Assembly (NCBI GenBank): GCA_947650285.1
Contig: CANTFL010001293.1
Span: 62,001-126,000 of the forward strand
Length of the DNA stretch: 64,000 nt
Source: Hyaloperonospora brassicae
Lineage: Eukaryota > Oomycota > Peronosporomycetes > Peronosporales > Peronosporaceae
Direction of reading: 5' to 3'
Positions 11,382-24,800 of the stretch are shown here, piece after piece. Below the pieces are notes generated by a model that was not told the origin of the DNA, made no database searches, and saw only the letters and a list, made by a program, of their open reading frames with translations. Every line of letters begins with the position of its first letter. Within the stretch, counting starts at the first letter, position 1. Both the position numbers and the translations under genes were made by a program.

Positions 11382-11699
11382 CTAATGCACTGGGATATAA
11401 AATTGTTCAATGTGACCAACTGGTTCACCTTCATAATACGTAAAGTGGTCGTGAAGTTCAATTGCGGCTTCACCCTCTGCATGAAATCTTAGCATCCGCA
11501 AATTCGCTATCCCAGTGGCATCTTTAAGAGAATCAAGCGCCGTACTTTCCGACCTATTCGAACGATGCTGGAAATGCCGGCCGAGCGCCGGACTTTTGAT
11601 ACAATTAAAGTCATACGCAAAGATTGTGATGTGGTTGCGCAGATTCAAGCATAAGGACGTAAAAGGAAACTTCAAGCTCTTGCTGCTTGTTGTGAGCAT
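11382..11699 (-). pseudogene. LINE endonuclease remnant
   Basis: About 105 open codons contain NHITIFAYDFNCIKSPALGR, equivalent to the GDFN block of LINE endonucleases (here YDFN). Then come STALDSLKDATGIANL and DHFTYYEGE...HIEQFYIP, equivalent to the 'HFTYW...RIDRFYVP' block that ends the domain. In an active LINE this nicks target DNA. The upstream half (Glu/His motifs) is not in an intact frame. Confidence 0.75.
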
Positions 11700-11839
11700 A
11701 AATATTCGTCAATATTGTCCCGTTCATGGCGATAGAGAGCACTCGTGTGCTTCAAAGATCTGGCTTACCCGCAAAAGAGCGGACGCGGACTGAGAGATTA
11801 GCAGAATCGACACGGCCCCTTTTTTGACGAACCAATGCT

Positions 11840-11886
11840 TCAGGAGGAGGGGATCGAACCCTCGATCTTGAGCGTGTTAAGCTAGG
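11840..11886 (-). other. tRNA-Val(AAC)-like 3' half
   Basis: On the minus strand: anticodon-like loop TTAACAC (AAC) with a partial stem, then a perfect five-base-pair T arm GAGGG-TTCGATC-CCCTC (pol III B box GGTTCGATCCC, 11850-11860), then CTCCTGA as acceptor 3' strand. The D arm and the 5' acceptor strand (expected TCAGGAG) are missing upstream. It looks like a truncated tRNA or tRNA-derived SINE piece, not a working gene. Confidence 0.45.
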
Positions 11887-11899
11887 ACAAAATTTGGTA

Positions 11900-14800
11900 C
11901 ATGTGCCGATTGCACGCCTCACATCCAATCCCATGTGACCCTCAATCCAGTCGCCTTTTCTTCCGTGACCACATGGAAGTACTTGATACAACACTCCATA
12001 TAGCGATGTCATTTACGCACACTGCTACAGGCCGACTACGTACCCATTATGAGTACTATTTTAAAAGCGCGGACATCAAAGTGACATAGGCTATGTCACC
12101 GTTCAGCGTTGCATGCTGATGATCCAGAACGTGTTGTGTAGTAATTCATTCTAAAGCAATTGCAGTCGTCTGTACAATTAACTTGTTACGTCTCAAATGT
12201 GCGAAGCTTCAACTTATATTGTACTTGTTTAATATGCTCTTAAAACTCGAGTTGTACCTGCACAGAAGCTGATGCTAAAGCGTTGGAGGCATACTTCGCA
12301 AGAGTAGACCAGTCAACATTTTTTGTACTTGGGGAATAACAAGCCGTCCTATATTACTACTATTTCTTCGGAGTAAGCTGACATGAGATCGCAGTTTCTC
12401 CGGAACGAGTTCTGTGTGTTTACCGTCACCCTGCAACGCAGCATATTACGTTCCATATAACACCGCGCACAGCAGGTGTTGGCTCATGCGGACCAGTCGG
12501 TGCGGGTCACATAGTTGGTATACATCCTCCGCCGCATGGCCGACATTGCTCAGGCGACTCCAGTTTCCGAAGTGTCAATTCGAATTGCGAGCCTTAGAAG
12601 TCCCATACGATTCACTGCACTCGTGATCCAGCGCTCGACTCAGTCCTATGGGGACGCTTCCGTGGCCTTAGTCCTTTATGCGCGAAGCTCATACAAGAAG
12701 GATTCATGCCGCCATACATGTGTTCACTGTACAAGGACCTGAGCATAAAGGCTGATTAACAAATCGTTGAGCAATACAAATCAACGCGTATGAATGAGCA
12801 AGATTTCCGGGTCGATATTCTTCATATTCAGCCAAGCCTCTACTCCACTGTGGATTTAAGCATTCGGTGGACTCGCCATGAAAGTCCACGCGGAGCCTGA
12901 AGCCCGTCAAGTATCTGGCCATGCGTTCCCATCAATGCTATCGTCGCTCTGAATAATAAGGGATTGATCAGTTACCGCGTTACCCACCGCATTGCACGGG
13001 TGCAGTGACTAATTTCCCCTTAAAAGCGGCATTGCCTTCGTCAGCCTCCCCAGGCCCATCCGAAATCTCTAATAATCCATTTTTCGTTCTATAACTAGAA
13101 TTTGATCGCGTTTAACATCGATTGCTCGTAATTTAATTCTAGGAAGAACTATACCCCGTTTGTGCTGGCACCAGCAGTCGTCGAATTCGAGTGCACGACC
13201 AGTATGATTGGGTAATTTAACCTGAATAAAATAGTCTGCGGGTCTTTATCAATTAAGCGAGGCTGGTGGCAAGATATCGGAGGCACGATAAGATCCTGAT
13301 CCTATTTAGGTGACAAATACTTTGGTATCCTCTCGGGTACAGATACAACCGAACCATCGGTATAATAAATGCAGAGGGTTCGTTTTCGGTGTGGGTGAAG
13401 GCATGGTAATGATGACCCCGCAACTGCAGAACGATCGGAGATAATTCCGAGCTCTTATTATTTACTGCTTTAAAGTCTCTCATGCAAGTCAAAACTTCAA
13501 GTGGGGTCTCCTTGTTTGTCTCCATCACCCTTCCGTGCCTAGACACCGTCGTTGGTCGATATTTCCAACAGGTCTTCTTCCTTTCCCTGCCGTCGTTAAG
13601 TTAAACAGCATATGAATCTCGCTGCACAAATCCTACGGTCATTCCAAGCGTTGTGCTTCCAGCCAAGCTATATTCCGGTACAAGCATATTCTGGTCTGAC
13701 GGAGCGGCAAAGTTGTGTAGGTACCACTGAAATTGTTTTGCCGACTCCCTACTGGACATAGAAGTCCACACACGGCCGTTCGCTCTTAGCGCGACGAATC
13801 GCTGATCGTGTCCAATCTGATCTTCCAAAATAAGGGGCTAAGCGGTCGTTTATCCTCTTTAAAAAACAGGATGTAAGCTATCAAGAGTGGGCGTCCGAGA
13901 AAAATATCGAGGCATCTTCTGCCACTCAAGCTACTACCATTACTACGCAATCAATCGTCGCAGGTGCCGTAACAGCCCGAACATCTATAAAAGGCTCAAA
14001 ATCTGACATTTGATTGGAGTCTATTTCTACACGCCGTTCCATGGAAATCTCATTTGCACCTCTTCCCTCGAACAAAACCAATAGTCTCTACTTCGTCGCC
14101 CGTTCAAAACCCTGCTGTATTAAAAGTGTAGGTCCCATCTTGCTGGGCGCCGAGCCCCAACGCCTTGCCTCATTTTCTCGCTAACTCTTCCTGATTAAGC
14201 TCGAAGACTATCTACCCTGCTATAGTTTCCGCAGATCCTATAGAAATATCCGGCCCCGGACGCCGCAGCGCCTCTTTTGAGACTGAAGCGGGAAAACTCA
14301 ATCGCTAACGGCATTATCGTCGTCTTGAAGTACATTATAAGCCCCTGACCGGAGTCATACTAGAGGAGTAGGAGTAGCCGTAGCATGGTACCGTAGACTT
14401 CCTCTTACGCTAGGTGGGCGAAAAGTCAAGCTTGTGTGGTATATGGCTTTGCCGCCGTTTTAGGGCCGCGTGGGACCATAACTGTGCCACTTGTAATATA
14501 ATTGGCAGACTGATGGCCTGTATTATGTGTGACCGACTGTACAACCTCCGCGAGGTTCGATGATATGTCTGATTCCACCCCGGATGTGACAGCCGATTGA
14601 GCAGCCGCATCGGTCGACTTCTGAACCAGTAGTCGTCTACCCGCCATCTGACGCATTTCTACGGGTTCACTAATGGTTTAGCCCGATCTTCGACCGCTTA
14701 AAGTTCTGCTTCAGTGACTACCACACACACACTGGTCCCTGCAGATATTCAATCGTGTATTGCATCGCGAAGATGAAGGACCTAGGTGACCACAACATTA

Positions 14801-15200
14801 ACATTGCAGTTGGCGCCCAATTTTTGGGTGCCTAGCGACAATTGTCGACCTATATTCTGTATTCAGACAACGCCGTGCATAAAAGCTGGACAATTATATT
14901 CCAAACATAATCTACACGCTGTGTAAAGTCCTTTCATTAGGTGTGAAGGCATTCAAATCGTTTTCATCATATTTCGTCGAAATGATAGCTTTAAGGTACG
15001 CAGCAAGGCGTCCGTTTTGAGAGTTTGAAGTTCAGTTGTAATGCAGAATTGTGAAATTCGCCCTTGCACGGCCTAAGCAACCATTCGAGCAAAGATGGTC
15101 CATTCATAATCGTCTCCCGACAGCCTGATCATCGTTTATAAGAAAACAAACTTGCCCTCAAAAATAATCTTACCGCATAGCCCCTGTTGTACTGGAAACA
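11900..15200. other. Unassigned stretch between LINE and tandem array
   Basis: No intact gene is visible. Minus-strand frames at 13253-13546, 13601-13828 and 14410-14656 are moderately long and could be the decayed ORF1 of the neighbouring LINE, but I see no zinc knuckle or RNA-binding motif. A nine-base-pair hairpin (14812-14832) and a short CA run (14723-14733) are the only local structures noted. Confidence 0.4.
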
Positions 15201-15831
15201 AAGTAGAAGTGGATACTGTTCCTCGTTCGATTGTAGCTGATGGTCTTTGTCAGCCCCAGCATCTGGCGTATCTCGTATACGTCTACACGCGCCAACTACG
15301 CTGATTCCAAAATCATGTCTGTAATCGCATGGGTTGTCCGGCGACTTATCCGAATATCCCCACCGCACCCAATCTGATGCAGCACAAGTTGTCGTTCGAC
15401 ATGCGCCTGGATGGTCTTGTGCAAACGAAGCCGTTCTGTGCTGTCAGTCACTGCACGAAGGAAGCACGGTATGCACCTGCAGACAATGTGCCCTTCATCA
15501 ATACCGATGATAACCTTCCACTCGTCATCCGTCCCCTCACGCACCCGGCGAGCCCTCGCAAGAACCAGTCCGGTAGTGTACAGTGTTTTGAGCATATTAC
15601 TTACGCAGACAAAACCTTTGTCGGATTGAACATGACGTCTTCGTACACGGTACGTCCTGATCCAGCGTCACTAGTCCGTTCCTCTTGCGGTACTTGGCGA
15701 ACGACTTGCGCCCATAGGTTGAACACCTGGGCCTCTTTCCACTTATGTTGGCTGGCCAGCTTCCAAACAATCTGCGTAAAGGCCGATGTCGTGCCCACGA
15801 GGTCCATCCCTTGGCTGTTGTCCTACTAACG
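15201..15831 (-). pseudogene. First array unit: candidate source, degenerate coding fragment
   Basis: On the minus strand of each unit two protein-like segments occur in different frames. One reads KWKEAQVFNLWAQVVRQVP then TVYEDVMFNP.KVLSA. The other reads ARRVREGTDDEWKVIIGIDE and continues GHIVCR. In the first and some later units the first segment runs into GTAAGT and, 50 bases on, GCGAG. Removing that 50-base stretch joins the two frames exactly. This suggests the unit was copied from an exon-intron-exon piece of a gene. I do not recognise the protein family. Many inner units have lost the donor (GGAAGT), so the array itself is not expressed as this protein. Confidence 0.4.
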
Positions 15832-18800
15832 AAGTAGAAGTGGATACTGTTCCTCGTTCGATCGTAGCTGATGGTCTTTGTCAGCCCCAGCATCTGGCGT
15901 ATCTCGTATACGTCTACACGCGCCAACTACGCTGATTCCAAAATCATGTCTGTAATCGCATGGGTTGTCCGGCGACTTATCCGAATATCCCCACCGCACC
16001 CAATCTAATGTAGCACAAGTTGTCGTTCGACATGCGCCTGGATGGTCTTGTGCAAACGAAGCCGTTCTGTGCTGTCAGGCACTGCACGAAGGAAGCACGG
16101 TATGCACCTGCAGACAACGTGCCCTTCATCAATACCGATGATAACCTTCCACTCGTCATCCGTCCCCTCACGCACCCGGCGAGCCCTCGCAAGACCCAGT
16201 CCGGTAGTGCACAGTGTTTTGAGTATGTTACTTCCGCAGACAAAACCTTTGCCGGATTGAACATGACGTATTCGTACACGGTACGTCCTGATCCAGCGTC
16301 ACTAGTCCGTTCCTCTTGCGGTACTTGGCGAACGACTTGCGCCCATAGGTTCAACACCGAACCTCTTTTCGATTATGTTGGTCGGCCAGCTTGCGACAAA
16401 TCTGCGTGAAGGCCCATTTCGTGTCCGCCAGCTCCAACCCTTGGCTGTTGTCCTACAAACGAAGTAGAAGTGGATACTTTTACTCGTTCGATTGTAGCCG
16501 ATGGTCTTTGTCAGCCCCAGCATCTGGCGTATCTCGTATACGTCTACACGCGCCAACTCCGCTGATTCCAGAATCATGTCTGTAATCGCCAGGGTTGTCC
16601 GGCGACTTATCGGAATATCTCCACCGCGCCCAATCTAATGCATCACAAGTCGCCCTTCGACTTGCGCCTGGATGGTCTTGTACAAACGGAGCCGTTCTGT
16701 ACTGTCCATCACTGCACGAAGGAAGCACGGTATGCACCTGCAGACAATGTGCCCTTCATCAATACCGATGATAACCTTCCACTCGTCATCCGCCCCCTCA
16801 CGCACCCGGCGAGCCATCGCAAGACCCATTCCGGTAGTGCACAGCGTTTTTAACATATTACTTACGCAGACAAAACCTTTGCCGGATTGAACATGACGTC
16901 TTCGTACACGGTACGTCCTGATCCAGCGTCACTATTCCGTTCCTCTTGCGGTACTTGGCGAACGACTTGCGCCCATAGGTTCAACACCGGGGTCTATTTC
17001 CACTTATGTTGGCTGGATAGCTTGCGAACAATCTGCGTGAAGGCCGATTTCGTGTCCGCCAGCTCCAACCCTTGGCTGTTGTCCTACAAACGAAGTAGAA
17101 GTGGATACTGTTCCTCGTTCGACTGTAGCTGATGGTCTTTGTCAGCCCCAGCATCTGGCGTATCTCGTATACGTCTACACGCGCCAACTCCTCTGATTCC
17201 AGAATCATGTCTGTAATCGCATGAATTGTCCGGCGACTTATCGGAATATCTCCACCGCGCCCAATCTAATGCATCACAAGTCGCCCTTCGACTTGCGCCT
17301 GGATGGTCTTGTACAAACGGAGCCGTTCGGTACTGTCCATCACTGCACGAAGGAAGCACGGTATGCACCTGCAGACAATGTGCCCTTCATCAATACCGAT
17401 GATAACCTTCCACTCGTCATCCGCCCCCTCACGCACCCGGCAAGCCATCGCAAGACCCATTCCGGTAGTGCACAGTGTTTTTAACATATTACTTACGCAG
17501 ACAAAACCTTTGCCGGGTTGAACATGACGTCTTCGTACACGGTACGTCCTGATCCAGCGTCACTAGTCCGTTCCTCTTGCGGTACTTGGCGAACGACTTG
17601 CGCCCATAGGTTCAACACCTGGGCCTCTTTCCACTTATGTTGGCTGGATAGCTTGCGAACAATCTGCGTGAAGGCCCATTTCGTGTCCGCCAGCTCCAAC
17701 CCTTGGTTGTTGTCCTAGAAACGAAGTAGAAGTGGATATTTTACATACTTTCGATTGTAGCTGATGGTCTTTGTCAGCCCCAGCATCTGGCGTATCTCGT
17801 ATACGTCTACACGCGCCAACTCCGCTGATTCCAAAATCATGTCTGTAATCGCATGGGTCGTTCGGCGACTTATCGGAATATCTCCACCGCACCCAATCTA
17901 ATTACGCACAAGTCGCCCTTCGACTTGCGCCTGGATGGTCTTGTACAAACGGAGCCCTTCTGTACTGTCCATCACTGTACGAAGGAAGCACGGTATGCGA
18001 CTGCAAGCAATGTGCCCTTCATCAATACCGATGATAACCTTCCACTCGTCATCCGTCCCCTCACGCACCCGGCGAGCCTTCGCAAGAACCAGTCCGGTAG
18101 TGCACAGCGTTTTTAACATATTACTTACGCAGACAAAACCTTTTCCGGATTGAACATGACGTCTTCGTACACGGTACGTCCTGATCCAGCGTCACTAGTC
18201 CGTTCCTCTTGCGGTACTTGGCGAACGACTTGCGCCCATAGGTTGAACACATGGGCCTCTTTCCACTTATGTTGGCTGGATAGCTTGCAAACTGCGTGAA
18301 GGCCGATTTCGTGTCCGCCAGCTCCAACCCTTGGCTGTTGTCCTACAAACGAAGTAGAAGTGGATACTGTTCCTCGTTCGACTGTAGCTGATGGTCTTTG
18401 TCAGCCCCAGCATCTGGCGTATCTCGTATACGTCTACACGCGCCAACTCCGCTGATTCCAAAATCATGTCTGTAATCGCATGGGTCGTTCGGGGACTTAT
18501 CGGAATATCTCCACCGCACCCAATCTAATTCAGCACAAGTCGCCCTTCGACTTGCGCCTGGATGGTCTTGTACAAACGGAGCCGTTCGGTACTGTCCATC
18601 ACTGTACGAAGGAAGCACGGTATGCGACCTGCAAGCAATGTGCCCTTCATCAATACCGATGATAACCTTCCACTCGTCATCCGTCCCCTCACGCACCCGG
18701 CGAGCCTTCGCAAGAACCAGTCCGGTAGTGCACAGCGTTTTTAACATATTACTTACGCAGACAAAACCTTTGCCGGATTGAACATGACGTCTTCGTACAC

Positions 18801-21800
18801 GGTACGTCCTGATCCAGCGTCACTAGTCCGTTCCTCTTGCGGTACTTGGCGAACGACTTGCGCCCATAGGTTGAACACCTGGGCCTCTTTCCACTTATGT
18901 TGGCTGGATAGCTTGGAACAATCTGCGTGAAGGCCGATTTCGTGTCCGCCAGCTCCAACCCTTGGCTGTTGTCCTAGAAACGAAGTAGAAGTGGATACTG
19001 TTCCTACGTTCGATTGTAGCTGATGGTCTTTGTCAGCCCCAGCATCTGGCGTATCTCGTATACGTCTACACGCGCCAACTCCGCTGATTCCAAAATCATG
19101 TCTGTAATCGCATGGGTCGTTCGGCGACTTATCGGAATATCTCCACCGCACCCAATCTAATTCAGCACAAGTCGCCCTTCGACTTGCGCCTGGATGGTCT
19201 TGTACAAACGGAGCCGTTCGGTACTGTCCATCACTGTACGAAGGAAGCACGGTATGCGACCTGCAAGCAATGTGCCCTTCATCAATACCGATGATAACCT
19301 TCCACTCGTCATCCGTCCCCTCACGCACCCGGCGAGCCTTCGCAAGAACCAGTCCGGTAGTGCACAGCGTTTTTAACATATTACTTACGCAGACAAAACC
19401 TTTGCCGGATTGAACATGACGTCTTCGTACACGGTACGTCCTGATCCAGCGTCACTAGTCCGTTCCTCTTGCGGTACTTGGCGAACGACTTGCGCCCATA
19501 GGTTGAACACATGGGCCCCTTTCCACTTATGTTGGCTGGATAGCTTGCAAAATCTGCGTGAAGGCCGATTTCGTGTCCGCCAGCTCCAACCCTTCGCTGT
19601 TGTCCTACGAACGAAGTAGAAGTGGATACTGTTCCTCGTTCGATTGTAGCTGATGGTCTTTGTCAGCCCCAGCATCTGGCGTATCTCGTATACGCCTACA
19701 CGCGCCAACTCCGCTGATTCCAGAATCATGTCTGTAATCGCATGGATCGTCCGGCGACTTATCGGAATATCTCCACCGCGCCCAATCTAATGCATCACAA
19801 GTCGCCCTTCGACTTGCGCCTGGATGGTCTTGTACAAACGGAGCCCTTCTGTACTGTCCATCACTGCACGAAGGAAGCACGGTATGCACCTGCAGGCAAT
19901 GTGCCCTTCATCAATACCGATGATAACCTTCCACTCGTCATCCGTCCCCTCACGCACCCGGCGAGCCTTCGCAAGAACCAGTCCGGTAGTGCACAGTGTT
20001 TTGAGTATATTACTTACGCAGACAAAACCTTTGCCGGATTGAACATGACGTCTTCGTACACGGTACGTCCTGATCCAGCGTCACTAGTCCGTTCCTTTTG
20101 CGGTACTTGGCGAACGACTTGCGCCCATAGGTTCAACACCTGGGCCTCTTTCCACTTATGTTGGCTGGCTAGCTTGCAAATGATCTGCGTAAAGGCCGAT
20201 TTTGTGTCCGCCAGCTCCAACCCTTCGCTGTTGTCCTACGAACGAAGTAGAAGTGGATACTGTTCCTCGTTCGATTGTAGCTGATGGTCTTTGTCAGCCC
20301 CAGCATCTGGCGTATCTCGTATACGTCTACACGCGCCAACTCCTCTGATTCCAGAATCATGTCTGTAATCGCATGGGTCGTTCGGCGACTTATCGGAATA
20401 TCTCCACCGCACCCAATCTAATGCAGCACAAGTCGCCCTTCGACTTGCGCCTGGATGGTCTTGTACAAACGGAGCCGTTCTGTACTGTCCATCACTGTAC
20501 GAAGGAAGCACGGTATGCGACTGCAAGCAATGTGCCCTTCATCAATACCGATGATAACCTTCCACTCGTCATCCGTCCCCTCACGCACCCGGCGAGCCTT
20601 CGCAAGAACCAGTCCGGTAGTGCACAGTGTTTTTAACATATTACTTACGCAGACAAAACCTTTGCCGGATTGAACATGACGTCTTCGTACACGGTACGTC
20701 CTGATCCAGCGTCACTAGTCCGTTCCTCTTGCGGTACTTGGCGAACGACTTGCGCCCATAGGTTGAACACATGGGCCTCTTTCCACTTATGTTGGCTGGA
20801 TAGCTTGCAAATGATCTGCGTGAAGGCCGATTTCGTGTCCGCCAGCTCCAACCCTTCGCTGTTGTCCTACAAACGAAGTAGAAGTGGATACTGTTCCTCG
20901 TTCGATTGTAGCTGATGGTCTTTGTCAGCCCCAGCATCTGGCGTATCTCGTATACGTCTACACGCGCCAACTCCTCTGATTCCAGAATCATGTCTGTAAT
21001 CGCATGGGTCGTTCGGCGACTTATCGGAATATCTCCACCGCGCCCAATCTAATGCAGCACAAGTCGCCCTTCGACTTGCGCCTGGATGGTCTTGTACAAA
21101 CGGAGCCGTTCTGTACTGTCCATCACTGTACGAAGGAAGCACGGTATGCACCTGCAGGCAATGTGCCCTTCATCAATACCGATGATAACCTTCCACTCGT
21201 CATCCGTCCCCTCACGCACCCGGCGAGCCTTCGCAAGAACCAGTCCGGTAGTGCACAGTGTTTTTAACATATTACTTACGCAGACAAAACCTTTGCCGGA
21301 TTGAACATGACGTCTTCGTACACGGTACGTCCTGATCCAGCGTCACTATTCCGTTCCTCTTGCGGTACTTGGCGAACGACTTGCGCCCATAGGTTCAACA
21401 CCTGGGCCTCTTTCCACTTATGTTGGCTGGCTAGCTTGCAAATGATCTGCGTAAAGGCCGATTTCGTGTCCGCCAGCTCCAACCCTTCGCTGTTGTCCTA
21501 CGAACGAAGTAGAAGTGGATACTGTTCCTCGTTCGATTGTAGCTGATGGTCTTTGTCAGCCCCAGCATCTGGCGTATCTCGTATACGTCTACACGCGCCA
21601 ACTCCTCTGATTCCAGAATCATGTCTGTAATCGCATGGGTCGTTCGGCGACTTATCGGAATTTCTCCACCGCACCCAATCTAATGCAGCACAAGTCGCCC
21701 TTCGACTTGCGCCTGGATGGTCTTGTACAAACGGAGCCGTTCTGTACTGTCCATCACTGTACGAAGGAAGCACGGTATGCGACTGCAGGCAATGTGCCCT

Positions 21801-24800
21801 TCATCAATACCGATGATAACCTTCCACTCGTCATCCGTCCCCTCACGCACCCGGCGAGCCTTCGCAAGAACCAGTCCGGTAGTGCACAGTGTTTTTAACA
21901 TATTACTTACGCAGACAAAACCTTTGCCGGATTGAACATGACGTCTTCGTACACGGTACGTCCTGATCCAGCGTCACTAGTCCGTTCCTCTTGCGGTACT
22001 TGGCGAACGACTTGCGCCCATAGGTTGAACACATGGGCCCCTTTCCACTTATGTTGGCTGGATAGCTTGCAAATGATCTGCGTGAAGGCCGATTTCGTGT
22101 CCGCCAGCTCCAACCCTTGGCTGTTGTCCTACGAAACGAAGTAGAAGTGGATACTGTTCCTCGTTCGATTGTAGCTGATGGTCTTTGTCAGCCCCAGCAT
22201 CTGGCGTATCTCGTATACGTCTACACGCGCCAACTCCGCTGATTCCAGAATCATGTCTGTAATCGCATGGGTCGTTCGGCGACTTATCGGAATTTCTCCA
22301 CCGCACCCAATCTAATTGCAGCACAAGTCGCCCTTCGACTTGCGCCTGGATGGTCTTGTACAAACGGAGCCGTTCTGTACTGTCCATCACTGTACGAAGG
22401 AAGCACGGTATGCGACTGCAAGCAATGTGCCCTTCATCAATACCGATGATAACCTTCCACTCGTCATCCGTCCCCTCACGCACCCGGCGAGCCTTCGCAA
22501 GAACCAGTCCGGTAGTGCACAGCGTTTTTAACATATTACTTACGCAGACAAAACCTTTGCCGGATTGAACATGACGTCTTCGTACACGGTACGTCCTGAT
22601 CCAGCGTCACTAGTCCGTTCCTTTTGCGGTACTTGGCGAACGACTTGCGCCCATAGGTTGAACACATGGGCCCCTTTCCACTTATGTTGGCTGGATAGCT
22701 TGCAAATGATCTGCGTAAAGGCCGATTTCGTGTCCGCCAGCTCCAACCCTTCGCTGTTGTCCTACGAAACGAAGTAGAAGTGGATACTGTTCCTCGTTCG
22801 ATTGTAGCTGATGGTCTTTGTCAGCCCCAGCATCTGGCGTATCTCGTATACGTCTACACGCGCCAACTCCGCTGATTCCAGAATCATGTCTGTAATCGCA
22901 TGGGTCGTTCGGCGACTTATCGGAATTTCTCCACCGCACCCAATCTAATGCAGCACAAGTCGCCCTTCGACTTGCGCCTGGATGGTCTTGTACAAACGGA
23001 GCCGTTCTGTACTGTCCATCACTGTACGAAGGAAGCACGGTATGCGACTGCAAGACAATGTGCCCTTCATCAATACCGATGATAACCTTCCACTCGTCAT
23101 CCGTCCCCTCACGCACCCGGCGAGCCCTCGCAAGACCCAGTCCGGTAGTGCACAGTGTTTTTAACATATTACTTACGCAGACAAAACCTTTGCCGGATTG
23201 AACATGACGTCTTCGTACACGGTACGTCCTGATCCAGCGTCACTAGTCCGTTCCTCTTGCGGTACTTGGCGAACGACTTGCGCCCATAGGTTGAACACAT
23301 GGGCCCCTTTCCACTTATGTTGGCTGGATAGCTTGCAAATGATCTGCGTGAAGGCCGATTTCGTGTCCGCCAGCTCCAACCCTTGGCTGTTGTCCTAGAA
23401 ACGAAGTAGAAGTGGATACTGTTCCTCGTTCGATTGTAGCTGATGGTCTTTGTCAGCCCCAGCATCTGGCGTATCTCGTATACGTCTACACGCGCCAACT
23501 CCGCTGATTCCAAAATCATGTCTGTAATCGCATGGGTCGTTCGGCGACTTATCGGAATTTCTCCACCGCACCCAATCTAATTACAGCACAAGTCGCCCTT
23601 CGACTTGCGCCTGGATGGTCTTGTACAAACGGAGCCGTTCTGTACTGTCCATCACTGTACGAAGGAAGCACGGTATGCGACTGCAGACAATGTGCCCTTC
23701 ATCAATACCGATGATAACCTTCCACTCGTCATCCGTCCCCTCACGCACCCGGCGAGCCCTCGCAAGACCCAGTCCGGTAGTGCACAGTGTTTTGAGTATG
23801 TTACTTCCGCAGACAAAACCTTTGTCGGATTGAACATGACGTCTTCGTACACGGTACGTCCTGATCCAGCGTCACTATTCCGTTCCTCTTGCGGTACTTG
23901 GCGAACGACTTGCGCCCATAGGTTCAACACCTGGGCCTCTTTCCACTTATGTCGGCCGGCCAGCTTGCAAATGATCTGCGTTAAGGCCCATTTCGTGCCC
24001 ACCGGCTCCATCCCTTGGCTGTTGTCCTAGAAACGAAGTAGAAGTGGATACTTTTCCTCGTTCGATTGTGGCCGATAGTCTTTGTCAGCCCCAGCATCTG
24101 GCGTATCTCGTATACGTCTACACGCGCCAACTCCTCTGATTCCGGAATCATGTCTGTAATCGCATGGGTCGTTCGGCGACTTATCGGAATTTCTCCACCG
24201 CACCCAATCTAATGCAGCACAAGTCGCCCTTCGACTTGCGCCTGGATGGTCTTGTACAAACGGAGCCGTTCTGTACTGTCCATCACTGTACGAAGGAAGC
24301 ACGGTATGCGACTGCAAGCAATGTGCCCTTCATCAATACCGATGATAACCTTTCACTCGTCATCCGTCCCCTCACGCACCCGGCGAGCCTTCGCAAGAAC
24401 CAGTCCGGTAGTGCACAGTGTTTTTAACATATTACTTACGCAGACAAAACCTTTGCCGGATTGAACATGACGTCTTCGTACACGGTACGTCCTGATCCAG
24501 CGTCACTAGTCCGTTCCTCTTGCGGTACTTGGCGAACGACTTGCGCCCATAGGTTGAACACATGGGCCCCTTTCCACTTATGTTGGCTGGATAGCTTGAA
24601 CAATCTGCGTGAAGGCCGATTTCGTGTCCGCCAGCTCCAACCCTTGGCTGTTGTCCTAGAAACGAAGTAGAAGTGGATACTGTTCCTCGTTCGATTGTGG
24701 CTGATAGTCTTTGTCAGCCCCAGCATCTGGCGTATCTCGTATACGTCTACACGCGCCGACTCCGCTGATGCCAGAATCATGTCTGTAATCGCAAGGGTTG

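Larger units (their letters stand above)
8900..11750 (-). mobile_element. Decayed L1-like non-LTR retrotransposon (LINE) ORF2
   Basis: Read on the minus strand, the order is an apurinic-type endonuclease patch (11699-11382), reverse transcriptase N-terminal block (10735-10466), middle and active-site blocks (about 10430-9900), then thumb/C-terminal text down to about 9000. This order matches ORF2 of L1-like elements common in oomycetes. Frames change often and stops are frequent. The 5' end (ORF1) may lie between 12 and 14.7 kb but I could not confirm it; no poly-A tail or target duplication was found. Confidence 0.8.
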
